Assembly: GCF_047634355.1 (NCBI RefSeq)
Contig: NZ_JBLIAL010000017.1
DNA length: 52,356 nt
Origin: Porticoccus sp002341315
GTDB taxonomy: Bacteria > Pseudomonadota > Gammaproteobacteria > Pseudomonadales > Porticoccaceae
Strand: one strand, 5' to 3'
Shown: in pieces, positions 8,811-17,472 of the stretch
Layout: each line of letters starts with the position of its first letter
Position numbering within the stretch: position 1 is the first letter of the stretch
Position numbers and translations under genes: made by a program
The notes under the pieces: generated by a model
Databases searched by the model: none
What the model was told of the DNA's origin: nothing
The model's input: only the letters and a program-made list of their open reading frames with translations

Positions 8811-9701
8811 ATGAAAAATATTGCTTTCATTGGTCTCGGTGTCATGGGTTTCCCGATGGCAGGCCATTTAAGCAGGGCTGGCTTTTCAGTTTGTGTTTAT
8901 AACCGCACACAACAAAAAGCAGCTCAATGGCTGGAGGAATACACCGGTTTTTCAGCACCAACCCCAGCAGCAGCTGTAAAAAAAGCCGATATTGTCTTTA
9001 CCTGCGTAGGAAATGACGAATCTTTACAGGAGGTTCTGCTGGGTGACTTGGGTGGTTTTAACGGGGCTTCTCAGGGGACACTTTTTGTTGATCACACCAC
9101 CGTATCAGCCAAAGTCAGCCGAGAGCTCGCCAAAGAGGCCCGCAGGCACAAAAAAATGGCTTATCTGGATGCCCCGGTGTCCGGTGGACAGCAGGGGGCT
9201 GAGCGCGGCTCCCTGACAGTCATGGTCGGTGGGGAGAAAGCAGCCTTTCAGCAGGCAACACCCATTATCAATCATTATGCCAGCAAGGTGTCTCTGATGG
9301 GTCCCGTCGGGTCCGGACAGCTCTGTAAAATGGCGAACCAGATCTGTGTAGCAGGTGTTATTGAATCACTTGCCGAGGGACTATTTTTTGCCCGTCAAGC
9401 AGGGCTTGACCCCAGCCAGGTCATTGAGGTCATCTCCAGGGGAGCGGCACAATCCTGGCAAATGGAAAACCGCTATCAAACCATGTTGGCGGGTGAGTAC
9501 AATCACGGTTTTGCAGTGGACTGGATGTGTAAGGATCTGGCTATTGTGCTGGAAGAAGCTCAGCGCAATGGTAGCAACCTTCCCGCCACAAAACTGATCA
9601 GTAAATTTTACCGGGAAGTCCAGTTAATGGGTGGCGGGCAATGGGACACGTCGAGCCTGTTGGCCAGGCTTGAAAACGCAGAAAATGAGGTTAGTCGTTA
9701 G
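8811..9701 (+). CDS. NAD(P)-dependent beta-hydroxyacid dehydrogenase family protein
   Basis: A 296-aa member of the 3-hydroxyisobutyrate/tartronate-semialdehyde/GLYR-type dehydrogenases. The Rossmann motif is GLGVMGFPMA (residues 8-17), the substrate motif is DAPVSGGQQGAERG, and the catalytic Lys is in GQLCKMANQ. The ATG at 8811 is preferred to a TTG two codons upstream. The exact substrate cannot be told: no valine-degradation or glyoxylate genes are nearby. It ends 6 nt before apeB, suggesting co-transcription. Confidence 0.85.
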   Translation: MKNIAFIGLGVMGFPMAGHLSRAGFSVCVYNRTQQKAAQWLEEYTGFSAPTPAAAVKKADIVFTCVGNDESLQEVLLGDLGGFNGASQGTLFVDHTTVSAKVSRELAKEARRHKKMAYLDAPVSGGQQGAERGSLTVMVGGEKAAFQQATPIINHYASKVSLMGPVGSGQLCKMANQICVAGVIESLAEGLFFARQAGLDPSQVIEVISRGAAQSWQMENRYQTMLAGEYNHGFAVDWMCKDLAIVLEEAQRNGSNLPATKLISKFYREVQLMGGGQWDTSSLLARLENAENEVSR

Positions 9702-9707
9702 TCGATT

Positions 9708-11021
9708 ATGAACAAGCAACCTTATAACCAGCAGTTGCTGGATTTTATTTATCAATCTCCGACGCCGTTTCACGCCGTCAAAAACATGCGTGAAATACTG
9801 GAAGCCGGCGGATTTACCTGGCTCCCGGAAGAAACTGATTGGCATATACAGCCGGGCGGCCGCTACTACACCGTTCGCAATGGTTCATCCCTTATCGCCT
9901 TTATCGTAGGGCACCAGTCCGCTCTGGAGTCCGGAATACGTCTGGTGGGGGCCCATACGGACAGCCCATGCCTTAAAGTAAAACCAAAACCGGAACTGAA
10001 CCGTCAGGGCTACTTTCAATTGGGTGTCGAAGTTTACGGTGGGGCACTTCTTAACCCCTGGTTTGACCGCGATCTCAGCATAGCCGGGCGCCTGGTGTTC
10101 GATAGGGGAGAGGGCTCGTTAGACCAGACACTGATCGACCTGAAAAGACCGGTGGCAGTCATCCCGAGCCTCGCTATACACCTGGACAGGGATGCGAACA
10201 ATGAGCGCAAGGTGAATCCACAAACGGATATTCCACCCCTGTTATTCAGGGATCCGGACAAATCGGTGACAGATTTCTTCGAATTCCTGGCAAAAGAACT
10301 CTCCTCATCGGGTGATTTACCGGAAAAAGCCAGAATTCTCGATCACGAACTGTATCTCTATGATTGTCAGAAGCCGGCCTTGACTGGTATGCAGCGTGAG
10401 TTTATCTCCGGCGCCAGGCTGGATAACTTATTGAGTTGTTTTACCGGTGTTAAGGCGCTTCTGGAAGCTGGCGATCAGGTTTCCTGCATGCTTGTCTGTA
10501 ACGACCACGAAGAGGTCGGCAGCACCTCCGCCTGCGGTGCAAACGGCCCGATGCTGCAATCGGTGTTGCAACGTCTTTACCCGGATCCGGGGTTGCTTAC
10601 CCGAGTAATGCGCCAGTCATTACTGGTATCGGCAGACAATGCCCACGGCATTCACCCAAACTTCGCGGATCGTCACGACAGTAATCATGGACCACGCCTA
10701 AACGAAGGGCCGGTCATCAAGATAAATGCCAACCAGCGTTATGCCACCAATAGCATCAGCGCCGCGATGTTTCGTCACCTCTGTGAAAAGGAGGGCGTGG
10801 CAGTACAGACATTTGTTAACCGCACTGATTTGAGTTGCGGGAGCACCATCGGGCCAATCACTGCTGCGATGATTGGCGTTCAAACACTGGATGTCGGTGT
10901 GCCCACGTTTGCGATGCACTCTATCCGAGAAATGGCTGGTGCGGATGACGCCTTCAATTTATACCGGGCGCTACGGGCATTCTATAACCATCAATCAACA
11001 CTAATGATACAGGAAGCCTGA
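9708..11021 (+). CDS. apeB: M18 family aminopeptidase (ApeB-type)
   Basis: Zinc metallo-aminopeptidase of the M18 (aspartyl aminopeptidase) family, a cytoplasmic enzyme releasing N-terminal, mainly acidic, residues. The 437-aa length fits. Metal-binding regions visible are GAHTDSPCLKVKP, CNDHEEVGSTSACGA (catalytic Glu pair) and SADNAHGIHPNF, with the C-terminal FAMHSIREMAG also conserved. It follows the dehydrogenase gene by 6 nt. Confidence 0.93.
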   Translation: MNKQPYNQQLLDFIYQSPTPFHAVKNMREILEAGGFTWLPEETDWHIQPGGRYYTVRNGSSLIAFIVGHQSALESGIRLVGAHTDSPCLKVKPKPELNRQGYFQLGVEVYGGALLNPWFDRDLSIAGRLVFDRGEGSLDQTLIDLKRPVAVIPSLAIHLDRDANNERKVNPQTDIPPLLFRDPDKSVTDFFEFLAKELSSSGDLPEKARILDHELYLYDCQKPALTGMQREFISGARLDNLLSCFTGVKALLEAGDQVSCMLVCNDHEEVGSTSACGANGPMLQSVLQRLYPDPGLLTRVMRQSLLVSADNAHGIHPNFADRHDSNHGPRLNEGPVIKINANQRYATNSISAAMFRHLCEKEGVAVQTFVNRTDLSCGSTIGPITAAMIGVQTLDVGVPTFAMHSIREMAGADDAFNLYRALRAFYNHQSTLMIQEA

Positions 11022-11094
11022 ATACAGACTTTATTCAAGCCCTGAAATCCGTATGATGTGGACCACAATCGAGACCGGACCAAAGAACCTAATC

Positions 11095-12126
11095 ATGAGT
11101 CAGCATCCAGCTCCAGCCGTTGAAAAAAATACTGTTTTAACGGGTATTACGACCACAGGAACGCCGCATCTGGGCAACTATGTGGGCGCAATTCGTCCAG
11201 CCATCGAGGCCAGCCAAAAACCTGACATCAATGCCTACTATTTTCTCGCGGATTATCACGCACTGATTAAATGCCAGGATCCCGCCATGGTCCACCAGTC
11301 GAGCAGGGAAATTGCTGCCACATGGTTGGCTCTGGGTCTCAATACTGACAATGTTGTATTTTATCGACAGTCAGACGTTCCCGAAATTACCCAGCTAATG
11401 TGGTTTCTGAGCTGTGTTGCCGCGAAGGGACTAATGAACCGCGCCCATGCCTACAAGGATTCTGTTCAAAAAAACCAGGAAGCTGGGGAGGACCAAGATT
11501 ACGGTATTACCATGGGCCTTTTTTCCTATCCGGTACTCATGGCTGCCGATATCCTGATGTTCAACGCCACCAGGGTACCGGTGGGCCGGGATCAGATTCA
11601 GCATATTGAGATGGCCCGGGATATTGCACAGCGTTTTAACCATGTATACGGCGAGCACTTCACCTTGCCGGAAGCCGTAATCGATGACCATGTTGCTGTA
11701 TTACAAGGGTTAGATGGGCGAAAAATGAGTAAAAGCTACGGCAATACCATTCCGCTGTTTCTGCCTGAAAAACAGCTCAGGAAACACATCAACAAAATCA
11801 AGACCAACCTGTTGGAACCCGGCCAGCCCAAAGACCCGGACACCTCCACTGTATTTCAGATATGGCGGGCATTTGCCAGCAAAGAGCAAACAGCCGCAAT
11901 GCGCCGTGAATTTGAAAATGGTATCGCCTGGGGGGAAGCCAAAAAGCAACTGTTTGAGTTGATTGAAGCCGAGCTGCGAGAGCCACGGCAACGCTATTAT
12001 GAACTACTCGAAAACCCATCTCACATAGAGAATATGCTCAATGAAGGAGCAGAGAAAGCAAGAGCGATAAGTGTCCCATTTATGGCCAAACTTAACCGGG
12101 CCGTCGGCCTACATTCTCTGTCCTGA
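11095..12126 (+). CDS. trpS: Tryptophanyl-tRNA synthetase
   Basis: Class I aminoacyl-tRNA synthetase charging tRNA-Trp. The HIGH-type motif is TPHLGNYVGA and the KMSKS motif is GRKMSKSYGN. An in-frame ATG occurs at 11053, but the family N-terminus is better fitted by MSQHPAP at 11095, giving 343 aa. The PHLGNYVGAIRP and DQIQHIEMARDIA segments are typical of the Pseudomonas-type TrpS. It converges with bioA, with 23 nt between the stops. Confidence 0.95.
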   Translation: MSQHPAPAVEKNTVLTGITTTGTPHLGNYVGAIRPAIEASQKPDINAYYFLADYHALIKCQDPAMVHQSSREIAATWLALGLNTDNVVFYRQSDVPEITQLMWFLSCVAAKGLMNRAHAYKDSVQKNQEAGEDQDYGITMGLFSYPVLMAADILMFNATRVPVGRDQIQHIEMARDIAQRFNHVYGEHFTLPEAVIDDHVAVLQGLDGRKMSKSYGNTIPLFLPEKQLRKHINKIKTNLLEPGQPKDPDTSTVFQIWRAFASKEQTAAMRREFENGIAWGEAKKQLFELIEAELREPRQRYYELLENPSHIENMLNEGAEKARAISVPFMAKLNRAVGLHSLS

Positions 12127-12149
12127 AAGGTTTTAGTGCTCACGCTCGC

Positions 12150-13445
12150 TCAGTATGCAGCATCTTTCAAAACCTCAACCAACGCACTGGTTAGGACTGA
12201 CAAATCGGTTTTGCTGATAATGTAAGGGGGCATGACATACACGAGCTTCCCGAAAGGTCGAACCCAAACCCCCTTATCGACAAATTGTTTCTGAATAATC
12301 GGCAGGTTAACCGGATTCTTCATCTCAATGACACCGATAGCCCCAAGTACGCGCACGTCTTCCACATGACTGTAGTCTTTGGCTGGTGCCAGCTCTGCAG
12401 CCAACTGCTGCTCAATATCCTTAACGCGGGTCGACCAATCTGAGGTAAGCAGCAGCTCAATACTGGCATTGGCCACAGCGCAGGCCAGAGGGTTTCCCAT
12501 AAATGTTGGGCCGTGCATGAATACGCCCGCTTCACCAAGACAAATACCGTTGCTGACCTTTTCCGTACACAATGTAGCAGCAAGCGTCATGTAGCCACCC
12601 GTGAGCGCTTTGCCCAGACACATGATGTCCGGTGAGATCCCGGCCCATTCAGTGGCGAAAAGCTTTCCGGTGCGACCAAATCCCGTGGCTATTTCGTCGA
12701 TAATTAACAGCACATCATGCTGATCACACAATTCACGAACACGCTCCAGAAACGTCGGCGAATAAAAGCGCATGCCACCCGCACCCTGAACCACTGGCTC
12801 CAGTATTACGGCAGCGATTTCATCAGCATTAGCAGTGATGGTATGTTTAAAATCGATGATGAAATCTTCACTCCAGGCATCATCAAAGCCGCACCGGGGA
12901 GATTCTGAAAAAAACTGGGGTGTCAGAACGTCGTGAAACAGGTGGTGCATACCTGTAACGGGATCACATACGGACATGGCGCCGAAGGTATCACCGTGAT
13001 AACCGCGTTTAAGACTTAAAAAACGCGATTTTTCTTTTACTCCCCGTGACTGCCAGTATTGGAGGGCCATTTTCATGGCCACTTCTATACTGACAGAACC
13101 TGAGTCCGATAAAAAAACCTTGTCCAGTCCGGCTGGGGTGATCTCGGTTAATGTCTGTGCGAGCTTCGCTGCTGGCTCATGGGTGATACCGCCAAACATG
13201 ACGTGGGACATTTTACTGATCTGAGCAGTTATAGCAGCATTGAGGGCAGGGTGGTTGTAGCCGTGGATGGTGCACCACCAGGATGACATACCATCGATTA
13301 ATGCCCGGCCATCAGCCAGATATAGCCTGACACCATCGGCGCTGGCCACCGGATAAACCGGTGCAGGATCCACCACAGACGAATAGGGATGCCAGATGTG
13401 ATCTTTATCCATGGCTAATATTTGAGACGCACTCAAGTGTTTCAT
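12150..13445 (-). CDS. bioA: Adenosylmethionine-8-amino-7-oxononanoate aminotransferase
   Basis: PLP enzyme making 7,8-diaminopelargonate from KAPA with SAM as amino donor, in biotin synthesis. The N-terminus DKDHIWHPYSS and the SSWWCTIHGYNHP segment are BioA signatures; the PLP Lys is in CLGKALTGGY, preceded by LLIIDEIATGFGRTG. MKHLSASQ at 13445 is taken as the start (431 aa); an alternative start lies five codons upstream. It stands alone, away from bioBFCD, and is divergent from the DUF547 gene across about 100 bp. No clear BirA operator was recognised there. Confidence 0.94.
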   Translation of the reverse strand: MKHLSASQILAMDKDHIWHPYSSVVDPAPVYPVASADGVRLYLADGRALIDGMSSWWCTIHGYNHPALNAAITAQISKMSHVMFGGITHEPAAKLAQTLTEITPAGLDKVFLSDSGSVSIEVAMKMALQYWQSRGVKEKSRFLSLKRGYHGDTFGAMSVCDPVTGMHHLFHDVLTPQFFSESPRCGFDDAWSEDFIIDFKHTITANADEIAAVILEPVVQGAGGMRFYSPTFLERVRELCDQHDVLLIIDEIATGFGRTGKLFATEWAGISPDIMCLGKALTGGYMTLAATLCTEKVSNGICLGEAGVFMHGPTFMGNPLACAVANASIELLLTSDWSTRVKDIEQQLAAELAPAKDYSHVEDVRVLGAIGVIEMKNPVNLPIIQKQFVDKGVWVRPFGKLVYVMPPYIISKTDLSVLTSALVEVLKDAAY

Positions 13446-13545
13446 GTAGATGCAATTCACAGGTAAGCGAACGTATATTGTATGATAAGGATCTTCATGG
13501 TATCAAAGCACCATGACAACGCCATCACTCAAACGGGTAGCAATA

Positions 13546-14364
13546 ATGAACCTAAAGCATCCACTGATAATCGCACTGATGACAGGGTTATTGGGCGCAT
13601 CTTCAGCAGTCGCTGCAGAATCAGGGCAATCGCCAATGTTCTGGGCAAAGAGCAATGAGTCTAACCGGGACACTGTTAATCACCGACAGTGGAATGAGCT
13701 GCTCAGTACGCATGTCGTGAACACCGGGCAGGGTGTTAATCGTTTTCGGTATGGCTCGGTGGATAAAAATGAACAAAAACGCCTCTCGGACTATATTGCC
13801 TATCTGGCAAAAATAGACCCGCGAGACTACAGTCGGGATGAGCAGAAAGCCTATTGGTTAAATCTCTATAATGCATTGACCGTCAAACTTATTTCAGAAA
13901 ACTACCCAATAAAAAGCATCAGGGAGTTCGGCAAAAAAATGGCTGGAAGCAGCTTATTGACGAAACCGCTAATTAAGGTTGCCGACAACCCTCTAAGCCT
14001 CAATGACATAGAGAACCGTATTCTCCGACCAATATGGAAAGATCATACCATTCACTTCGGCTTGAACTGTGCCAACATGACTTGTCCAGGCTTATTGCCT
14101 AAAGCTTTCACCGGGGAAAATGTTACATCACTGTTAAAGCAGTCAGGGCGTGATTTCATTAACAAACAGAATGGTGTCACCCTTAAAAATGGCAAACTGA
14201 CTGCCGCTGGCGTGTTCGGCCAATACCGGTCGGATTTCGCCACGGATGACAAAATGATGCTTAAGGTTTTCGCCCATTATGCAGATGATCGACTGGCACT
14301 CTACCTATTGGGCTTTCAGGGGGAAATTAACTACGTTCACGATTACAGCCTCAACGGTCTTTAA
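13546..14364 (+). CDS. Exported DUF547 family protein
   Basis: The N-terminus (MNLKHPLIIALMTGLLGASS then AVAAES) is a signal peptide with cleavage probably after AVA, so the protein should reach the periplasm. The DUF547 core is seen in QKAYWLNLYNALTVKLI, in NDIENRILRPIW and in HFGLNCANMTCPGL. The family is widespread and its function is unknown. An ATG at 13513 would add 11 residues; the later start gives a cleaner signal peptide. It is convergent with the pyrE-like gene and shows no operon partner. Confidence 0.82.
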   Translation: MNLKHPLIIALMTGLLGASSAVAAESGQSPMFWAKSNESNRDTVNHRQWNELLSTHVVNTGQGVNRFRYGSVDKNEQKRLSDYIAYLAKIDPRDYSRDEQKAYWLNLYNALTVKLISENYPIKSIREFGKKMAGSSLLTKPLIKVADNPLSLNDIENRILRPIWKDHTIHFGLNCANMTCPGLLPKAFTGENVTSLLKQSGRDFINKQNGVTLKNGKLTAAGVFGQYRSDFATDDKMMLKVFAHYADDRLALYLLGFQGEINYVHDYSLNGL

Positions 14365-14415
14365 AAAATCCAAACAAAATTTGTTTATAGTCAAATAGTT
14401 AAGAGGTTATTCTAA

Positions 14416-15105
14416 TTAACTTTCTATGCCACCATGTGCAGTTGACCATTCAACCGGGGAGTGCAGAAAGGACTCAATTTCTGCAATAGCCTTGGTCTCC
14501 ATAAGGTTTTCATTCTTGCAGACTTCCAGCACATCCCACCAGGTAGTCAAGTGGTGTAGATTAATACCAATTTCACCCAGATTTTTTCGTGTATCTGGAA
14601 ATATGTCATAAAAAAAGATCACGAAAGTGTCACTAACCGTAGCACCAGCGTCACGGAGGGCCTGACAGAATTTGATTTTGCTGCCACCATCTGTGGTTAG
14701 ATCCTCAACCAATAGAACTCTCGAGCCTTCCTTCAGATCACCCTCGATCTGCGCATCACGCCCAAAGCCTTTCGGTTTTTTTCGAACGTACTGCATGGGT
14801 AAAGACAAACGCTCTGCAAGCCAGGCGGCAAAAGGGATTCCGGCTGTTTCTCCGCCGGCAATGCCATCGATAGATTCAAAGCCTATATTGCGGAGGATTG
14901 TCGAGGCACCGAAATCCATCAACGTCGATCTCACACGTGGAAATGAAATAATCTTCCTGCAATCGATATACACAGGGCTGATTTTTCCTGACGTTAATTG
15001 AAAGGGATCATTCGGACGGAAGTTGATTGCACCAATTTCAATCAGCATCTTTGCAGATAACTGAGCAATCAATTTGGGGTCAGGAAAGCTGTTGAACGAC
15101 ATCAT
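14416..15105 (-). CDS. pyrE: Orotate phosphoribosyltransferase-like protein (PyrE)
   Basis: Predicted to join orotate and PRPP to give OMP in pyrimidine synthesis. The PRPP motif is VLLVEDLTTDGGSK, the flexible loop carries YVRKKPKGFGRDAQIEGD, and DPFQLTSGKISPVYIDCRK forms the N-terminal substrate region. At 229 aa with this loop it resembles the subtype common in alphaproteobacteria more than the 213-aa enterobacterial enzyme. It is not next to rph or dut here, so a second, standard pyrE may exist elsewhere. The transposon lies 310 bp upstream. Confidence 0.82.
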   Translation of the reverse strand: MMSFNSFPDPKLIAQLSAKMLIEIGAINFRPNDPFQLTSGKISPVYIDCRKIISFPRVRSTLMDFGASTILRNIGFESIDGIAGGETAGIPFAAWLAERLSLPMQYVRKKPKGFGRDAQIEGDLKEGSRVLLVEDLTTDGGSKIKFCQALRDAGATVSDTFVIFFYDIFPDTRKNLGEIGINLHHLTTWWDVLEVCKNENLMETKAIAEIESFLHSPVEWSTAHGGIES

Positions 15106-15414
15106 TGCACCTGTATAGCGAATCGCGAGAAAAGAAGGGAGTAGTAGTGGCTCTCAGTGATTAATCTTGCTCAAAAGCAAGCAGCCGAAATTTTGCCAGA
15201 ACATCAGTCGATATTCCATTTAATCACGTGAAATCCAGGCAGGTTTTATTCCCCAAAAACCAATAACAAAAGGGGCCAAGTATCCACACAGCTATCTTAT
15301 TTAACATAATATACATTATGCGCATATATAAGGCTGGCACATTTTTAAAGGAGTTCAATATAGAGACGACTTTAATCCGAAATATTATAATAAAACGCCC
15401 GGTGAACTCGCAGC
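15106..15414. other. Intergenic region upstream of the transposon
   Basis: About 310 bp of AT-rich sequence between the divergent pyrE-like gene and the transposon. I see no convincing gene. A TATAAT box at 15386-15391 could be a -10 element for the DUF1737 gene that now lies on the far side of the transposon, but no good -35 goes with it. Confidence 0.5.
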
Positions 15415-15419
15415 AGATT
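15415..15419 (+). repeat. Target-site duplication, left copy
   Basis: AGATT directly abuts the left terminal inverted repeat and is repeated exactly at 28696-28700. Five-bp duplications are the hallmark of Tn3-family transposition. Confidence 0.95.
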
Positions 15420-15455
15420 GAGGGTCGGCAACGATTCTGACGAAATCCTCCAAAA
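15420..15455 (+). repeat. Left terminal inverted repeat (IRL)
   Basis: Begins GAGGGTCGGCAACGATTCTG and is the exact reverse complement of 28660-28695 over 36 bp. The match extends to 38 bp with one mismatch at position 37, the usual length for Tn3-family ends. Confidence 0.96.
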
Positions 15456-15518
15456 AGCGCATTAACCATCTGTTTTACAAGCCCTAAATTAACTATTTCA
15501 TCGCGTGCAGACGATGCG

Positions 15519-15908
15519 TTACCTGCCGTATTCCCACACCCAGTAGCCAAAAGCCGCGGCACATAAAAGCCATGTGCCAATAACGACTGCGGCCGCAACG
15601 TGGCTGATCGGCTTGGTTGCCACTTTAGCTGCTTTCGAGCGACTCGCTTCTATCACATTCGATGGCGTCAGCTTGATGACAAGGACGATGCCCAGCGGGA
15701 CCAAGATAATGTCGTCAAGATAGCCCAGGATCGGTATGAAGTCCGGAATGAGATCAATTGGACTCATGGCGTACGCTGCGATTGCGAGCGCAAGCAGCCG
15801 AACGACTATGGGGGTATTCGAGTCTCGCGCCACAAAATAAACCGTCAGCGCATCATGCTGAATGCGTTTTGCCGCAGCTCGCAGCCTGCCAAAGGTCACG
15901 GTAGACAT
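15519..15908 (-). CDS. DUF1232 (YkvA-type) membrane protein
   Basis: A 129-aa protein with the DUF1232 core YAMSPIDLIPDFIPILGYLDD in the middle, flanked by hydrophobic segments, and a C-terminal membrane helix (AAAVVIGTWLLCAAAFGYW). The ribosome site AAGGAG precedes the ATG at 15908. The family is of unknown function. It is the first cargo gene after the left end and is transcribed towards it. I see no mercury-binding Cys pair, so a role in mercury transport is not supported. Confidence 0.82.
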   Translation of the reverse strand: MSTVTFGRLRAAAKRIQHDALTVYFVARDSNTPIVVRLLALAIAAYAMSPIDLIPDFIPILGYLDDIILVPLGIVLVIKLTPSNVIEASRSKAAKVATKPISHVAAAVVIGTWLLCAAAFGYWVWEYGR

Positions 15909-15978
15909 CTAAACTTCTCCTTGCGCGATTGGCATTACTCGCAACTCTCAGGGATGATCAGGCCGAGACAATAGCGGG

Positions 15979-16251
15979 CTATTTAGCCAGGCTTGTTTGT
16001 AGTTGTTTCAACTGACCCTGGAGGACAGCTTTTTCCTGCAGTAATTCGCGATTCTGATCGTTGAGGAACTGGTTTCGGTCGTCAGCCGCTGCCACGCGCT
16101 CTCTGAGGTCGGAGATCCGCTGCTGGCAGGCCGCGAGATGTTTTTCAGAATCCGTTAGGGCCGCACCAAGCTTCTCCCGGTGTTCGGCGTCGCTATCTCG
16201 CTCCAGCTGGAGGCGGTCGACTGTCGCTTCCAGCGTTTCTGTTCGCGTTGC
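15979..16251 (-). pseudogene. C-terminal coiled-coil fragment of a TnpT/KfrA-like protein
   Basis: About 90 codons of open frame ending in a normal stop, with a heptad-rich, charged sequence (LEATVDRLQLERD, CQQRISDLRERVAAADD, KAVLQGQLKQLQTSLAK). This resembles the long C-terminal coiled coil of TnpT, the cointegrate-resolution protein of Tn4651-type Tn3 elements, or of plasmid KfrA proteins. The 5' part with the DNA-binding domain is missing: an in-frame stop occurs just upstream and the frame runs into the merR stub. So mer module A probably replaced the tnpS/tnpT region. The choice between TnpT and KfrA is uncertain. Confidence 0.6.
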
Positions 16252-16275
16252 CCATTATGTTATGACGGCCTGGCT

Positions 16276-16341
16276 CTCTACGTTTACGCCGGCTGCCTTG
16301 GCGAAGACGCCGATGGTGAGGTGGTCGAGTGTTTTTTTCAT
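16276..16341 (-). pseudogene. merR: merR N-terminal stub (module A)
   Basis: Only 22 codons of MerR remain: MKKTLDHLTIGVFAKAAGVN followed by VE, then the frame leaves the family and stops at 16255. This is the first helix and turn of the DNA-binding domain, so no functional regulator is made. It is divergent from the module A merT and shares its operator region, the standard mer arrangement. Confidence 0.85.
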
Positions 16342-16346
16342 AACGC

Positions 16347-16377
16347 TTGACTCCGTAGCTGGATACGGAGTTAAGAT
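16347..16377 (+). promoter_or_regulatory. mer operator/promoter, module A
   Basis: A -35 TTGACT (16347-16352), a 19-bp spacer holding the dyad CCGTAGCTGGATACGG, and a -10 TAAGAT (16372-16377). The overlong 19-bp spacer with a central dyad is the mark of MerR-activated promoters. With the local merR cut, it could be driven by the intact MerR of module B. Confidence 0.88.
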
Positions 16378-16412
16378 TATGTCATTCACACATTGATCGA
16401 AAGGAGGGTTCC

Positions 16413-16741
16413 ATGTCGGAACCGCGAAGTGGTCGTGCTGCACTTGTCACGGGAGGGCTTGCCGCCTGGGGCCTCTGATTCTAGTAACCCTGGGAATCAG
16501 CGGTGCCTGGATCAGCAACCTGGCAGTTTTGGAGCCTTATCGGCCGATCTTCATCGGCGCGGCACTGATAGCGATGTTCTTTGCGTACCGGGGGATCTTC
16601 CGTCCGGCACAAGCCTGCAAGCCGGGTGATGTCTGTGCGGTGGGGCGGGTCAAAACCTCGTACAAAGTGCTCTTCTGGGTCGTGGCCACGCTGGTTCTGG
16701 TTGCGCTTGGGTTCCCTTATGTCCTGCCACTGTTTTATTGA
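16413..16741 (+). pseudogene. merT: merT with a 22-nt deletion (module A)
   Basis: Starts MSEPRSGRAALVTGGLAA from ATG 16413, then shifts frame at about 16465. The rest (LGPLILVTLG, then EPYRPIFIGAAL to FPYVLPLFY) is intact in the +2 frame up to the TGA at 16739. Aligned with the intact merT at 19247, the missing piece is 22 nt and holds the first-helix vicinal Cys pair that accepts Hg(II) from MerP. The second Cys pair (ACKPGDVCAV) is still encoded. A ribosome site AAGGAGG (16401-16407) is retained. Confidence 0.9.
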
Positions 16742-16759
16742 AACCGGAAGGAAAATGTC

Positions 16760-17038
16760 ATGAAAAAAATCTTAACAGCAATCGTCCTGGCCGCTGGGTT
16801 CAGCTCATCCGTTTGGGCCGCTTCGCAAACCGTCACGCTTTTGGTACCCGGCATGACGTGTTCGTCTTGCCCCATCACGGTCAAACACGCGCTGAACAAG
16901 GTCGAGGGGGTCAGCGAGGCGCAGGTTAGCTTTGCAACCAAACAGGCTACCGTGACTTTCGACGATACGCTGACTGACGTCGAGGCGCTGACCAAGGCGA
17001 CTACAGACGCCGGTTATCCATCTGAGCTGAAAGAATAG
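16760..17038 (+). CDS. merP: Periplasmic mercury-binding protein MerP (module A copy)
   Basis: A 92-aa protein with a signal peptide (cleavage near VWA-AS) and one heavy-metal-associated domain. The Hg(II)-binding motif is GMTCSSC with C34 and C37. It binds Hg(II) in the periplasm and passes it to a MerT-type transporter. It is intact although the merT before it is broken, and could still feed the module B MerT. It differs at many positions from the merP at 19638, so the two are not a recent duplication. Confidence 0.93.
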   Translation: MKKILTAIVLAAGFSSSVWAASQTVTLLVPGMTCSSCPITVKHALNKVEGVSEAQVSFATKQATVTFDDTLTDVEALTKATTDAGYPSELKE

Positions 17039-17250
17039 TCTAAGCCGGCAGCACGCTTGACTAGGCTCGCCATGTATCCAGGCGGCGCCAATTCTGCTCG
17101 CGGCGTCTCCACTCGCTTATCGGCGCAGTGGAGGCCATCGCAAACGTGCTAGCCGAGCATGTCTACCGGTCAGATGAATCGTCAGTAGTTACCGCGCCGG
17201 ACCAATGCCGAAAGGCTGTCGGCCCCCAGTGCGAAAAAAGGAAATTACAT

Positions 17251-17472
17251 ATGAGCAAAACAGATCAAGTCACCCTTCAGGTGACGGGCATGACCTGCCC
17301 AAGCTGCACGCAACACGTCGAGGCAGCGCTACTGAAGGTATCTGGCGTATCGCATGCCGTTATCGAATACTCGGAGGGCCTTGCTCGTGTTACGGGCACC
17401 AGGCCGGACCTGTCAGCCTTGACCGCTGCTGTCCAGGCGTTGGGTTATCAGGCCGCCCCTAAGGAGGTTGTT
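17251..17472 (+). pseudogene. merA: Orphan NmerA-like metal-binding domain fused in frame to the Sel1 gene
   Basis: From ATG 17251 (ribosome site AAGGAAA) runs a single HMA domain of about 70 aa: MSKTDQVTLQVTGMTCPSC, metal cysteines C16 and C19, ending near ALGYQAAP. This is the N-terminal NmerA domain of a mercuric reductase (module A). The catalytic core is absent. There is no stop: the frame continues through KEVV into the Sel1-repeat protein at 17473, giving a potential 291-aa fusion. Whether it is translated as a fusion or as a relic is unknown. The ~210 bp between merP and this ORF shows no recognisable gene. Confidence 0.7.

Noticed and set aside
15224..15598. A 124-codon open frame on the minus strand crossing the left transposon end
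   Set aside because: It spans the chromosome/inverted-repeat junction and overlaps the DUF1232 gene; no ribosome site or family resemblance.
17128..17250. A longer GTG start for the NmerA-Sel1 frame
   Set aside because: The first 41 residues have no family match and no ribosome site; the HMA domain starts at 17251.
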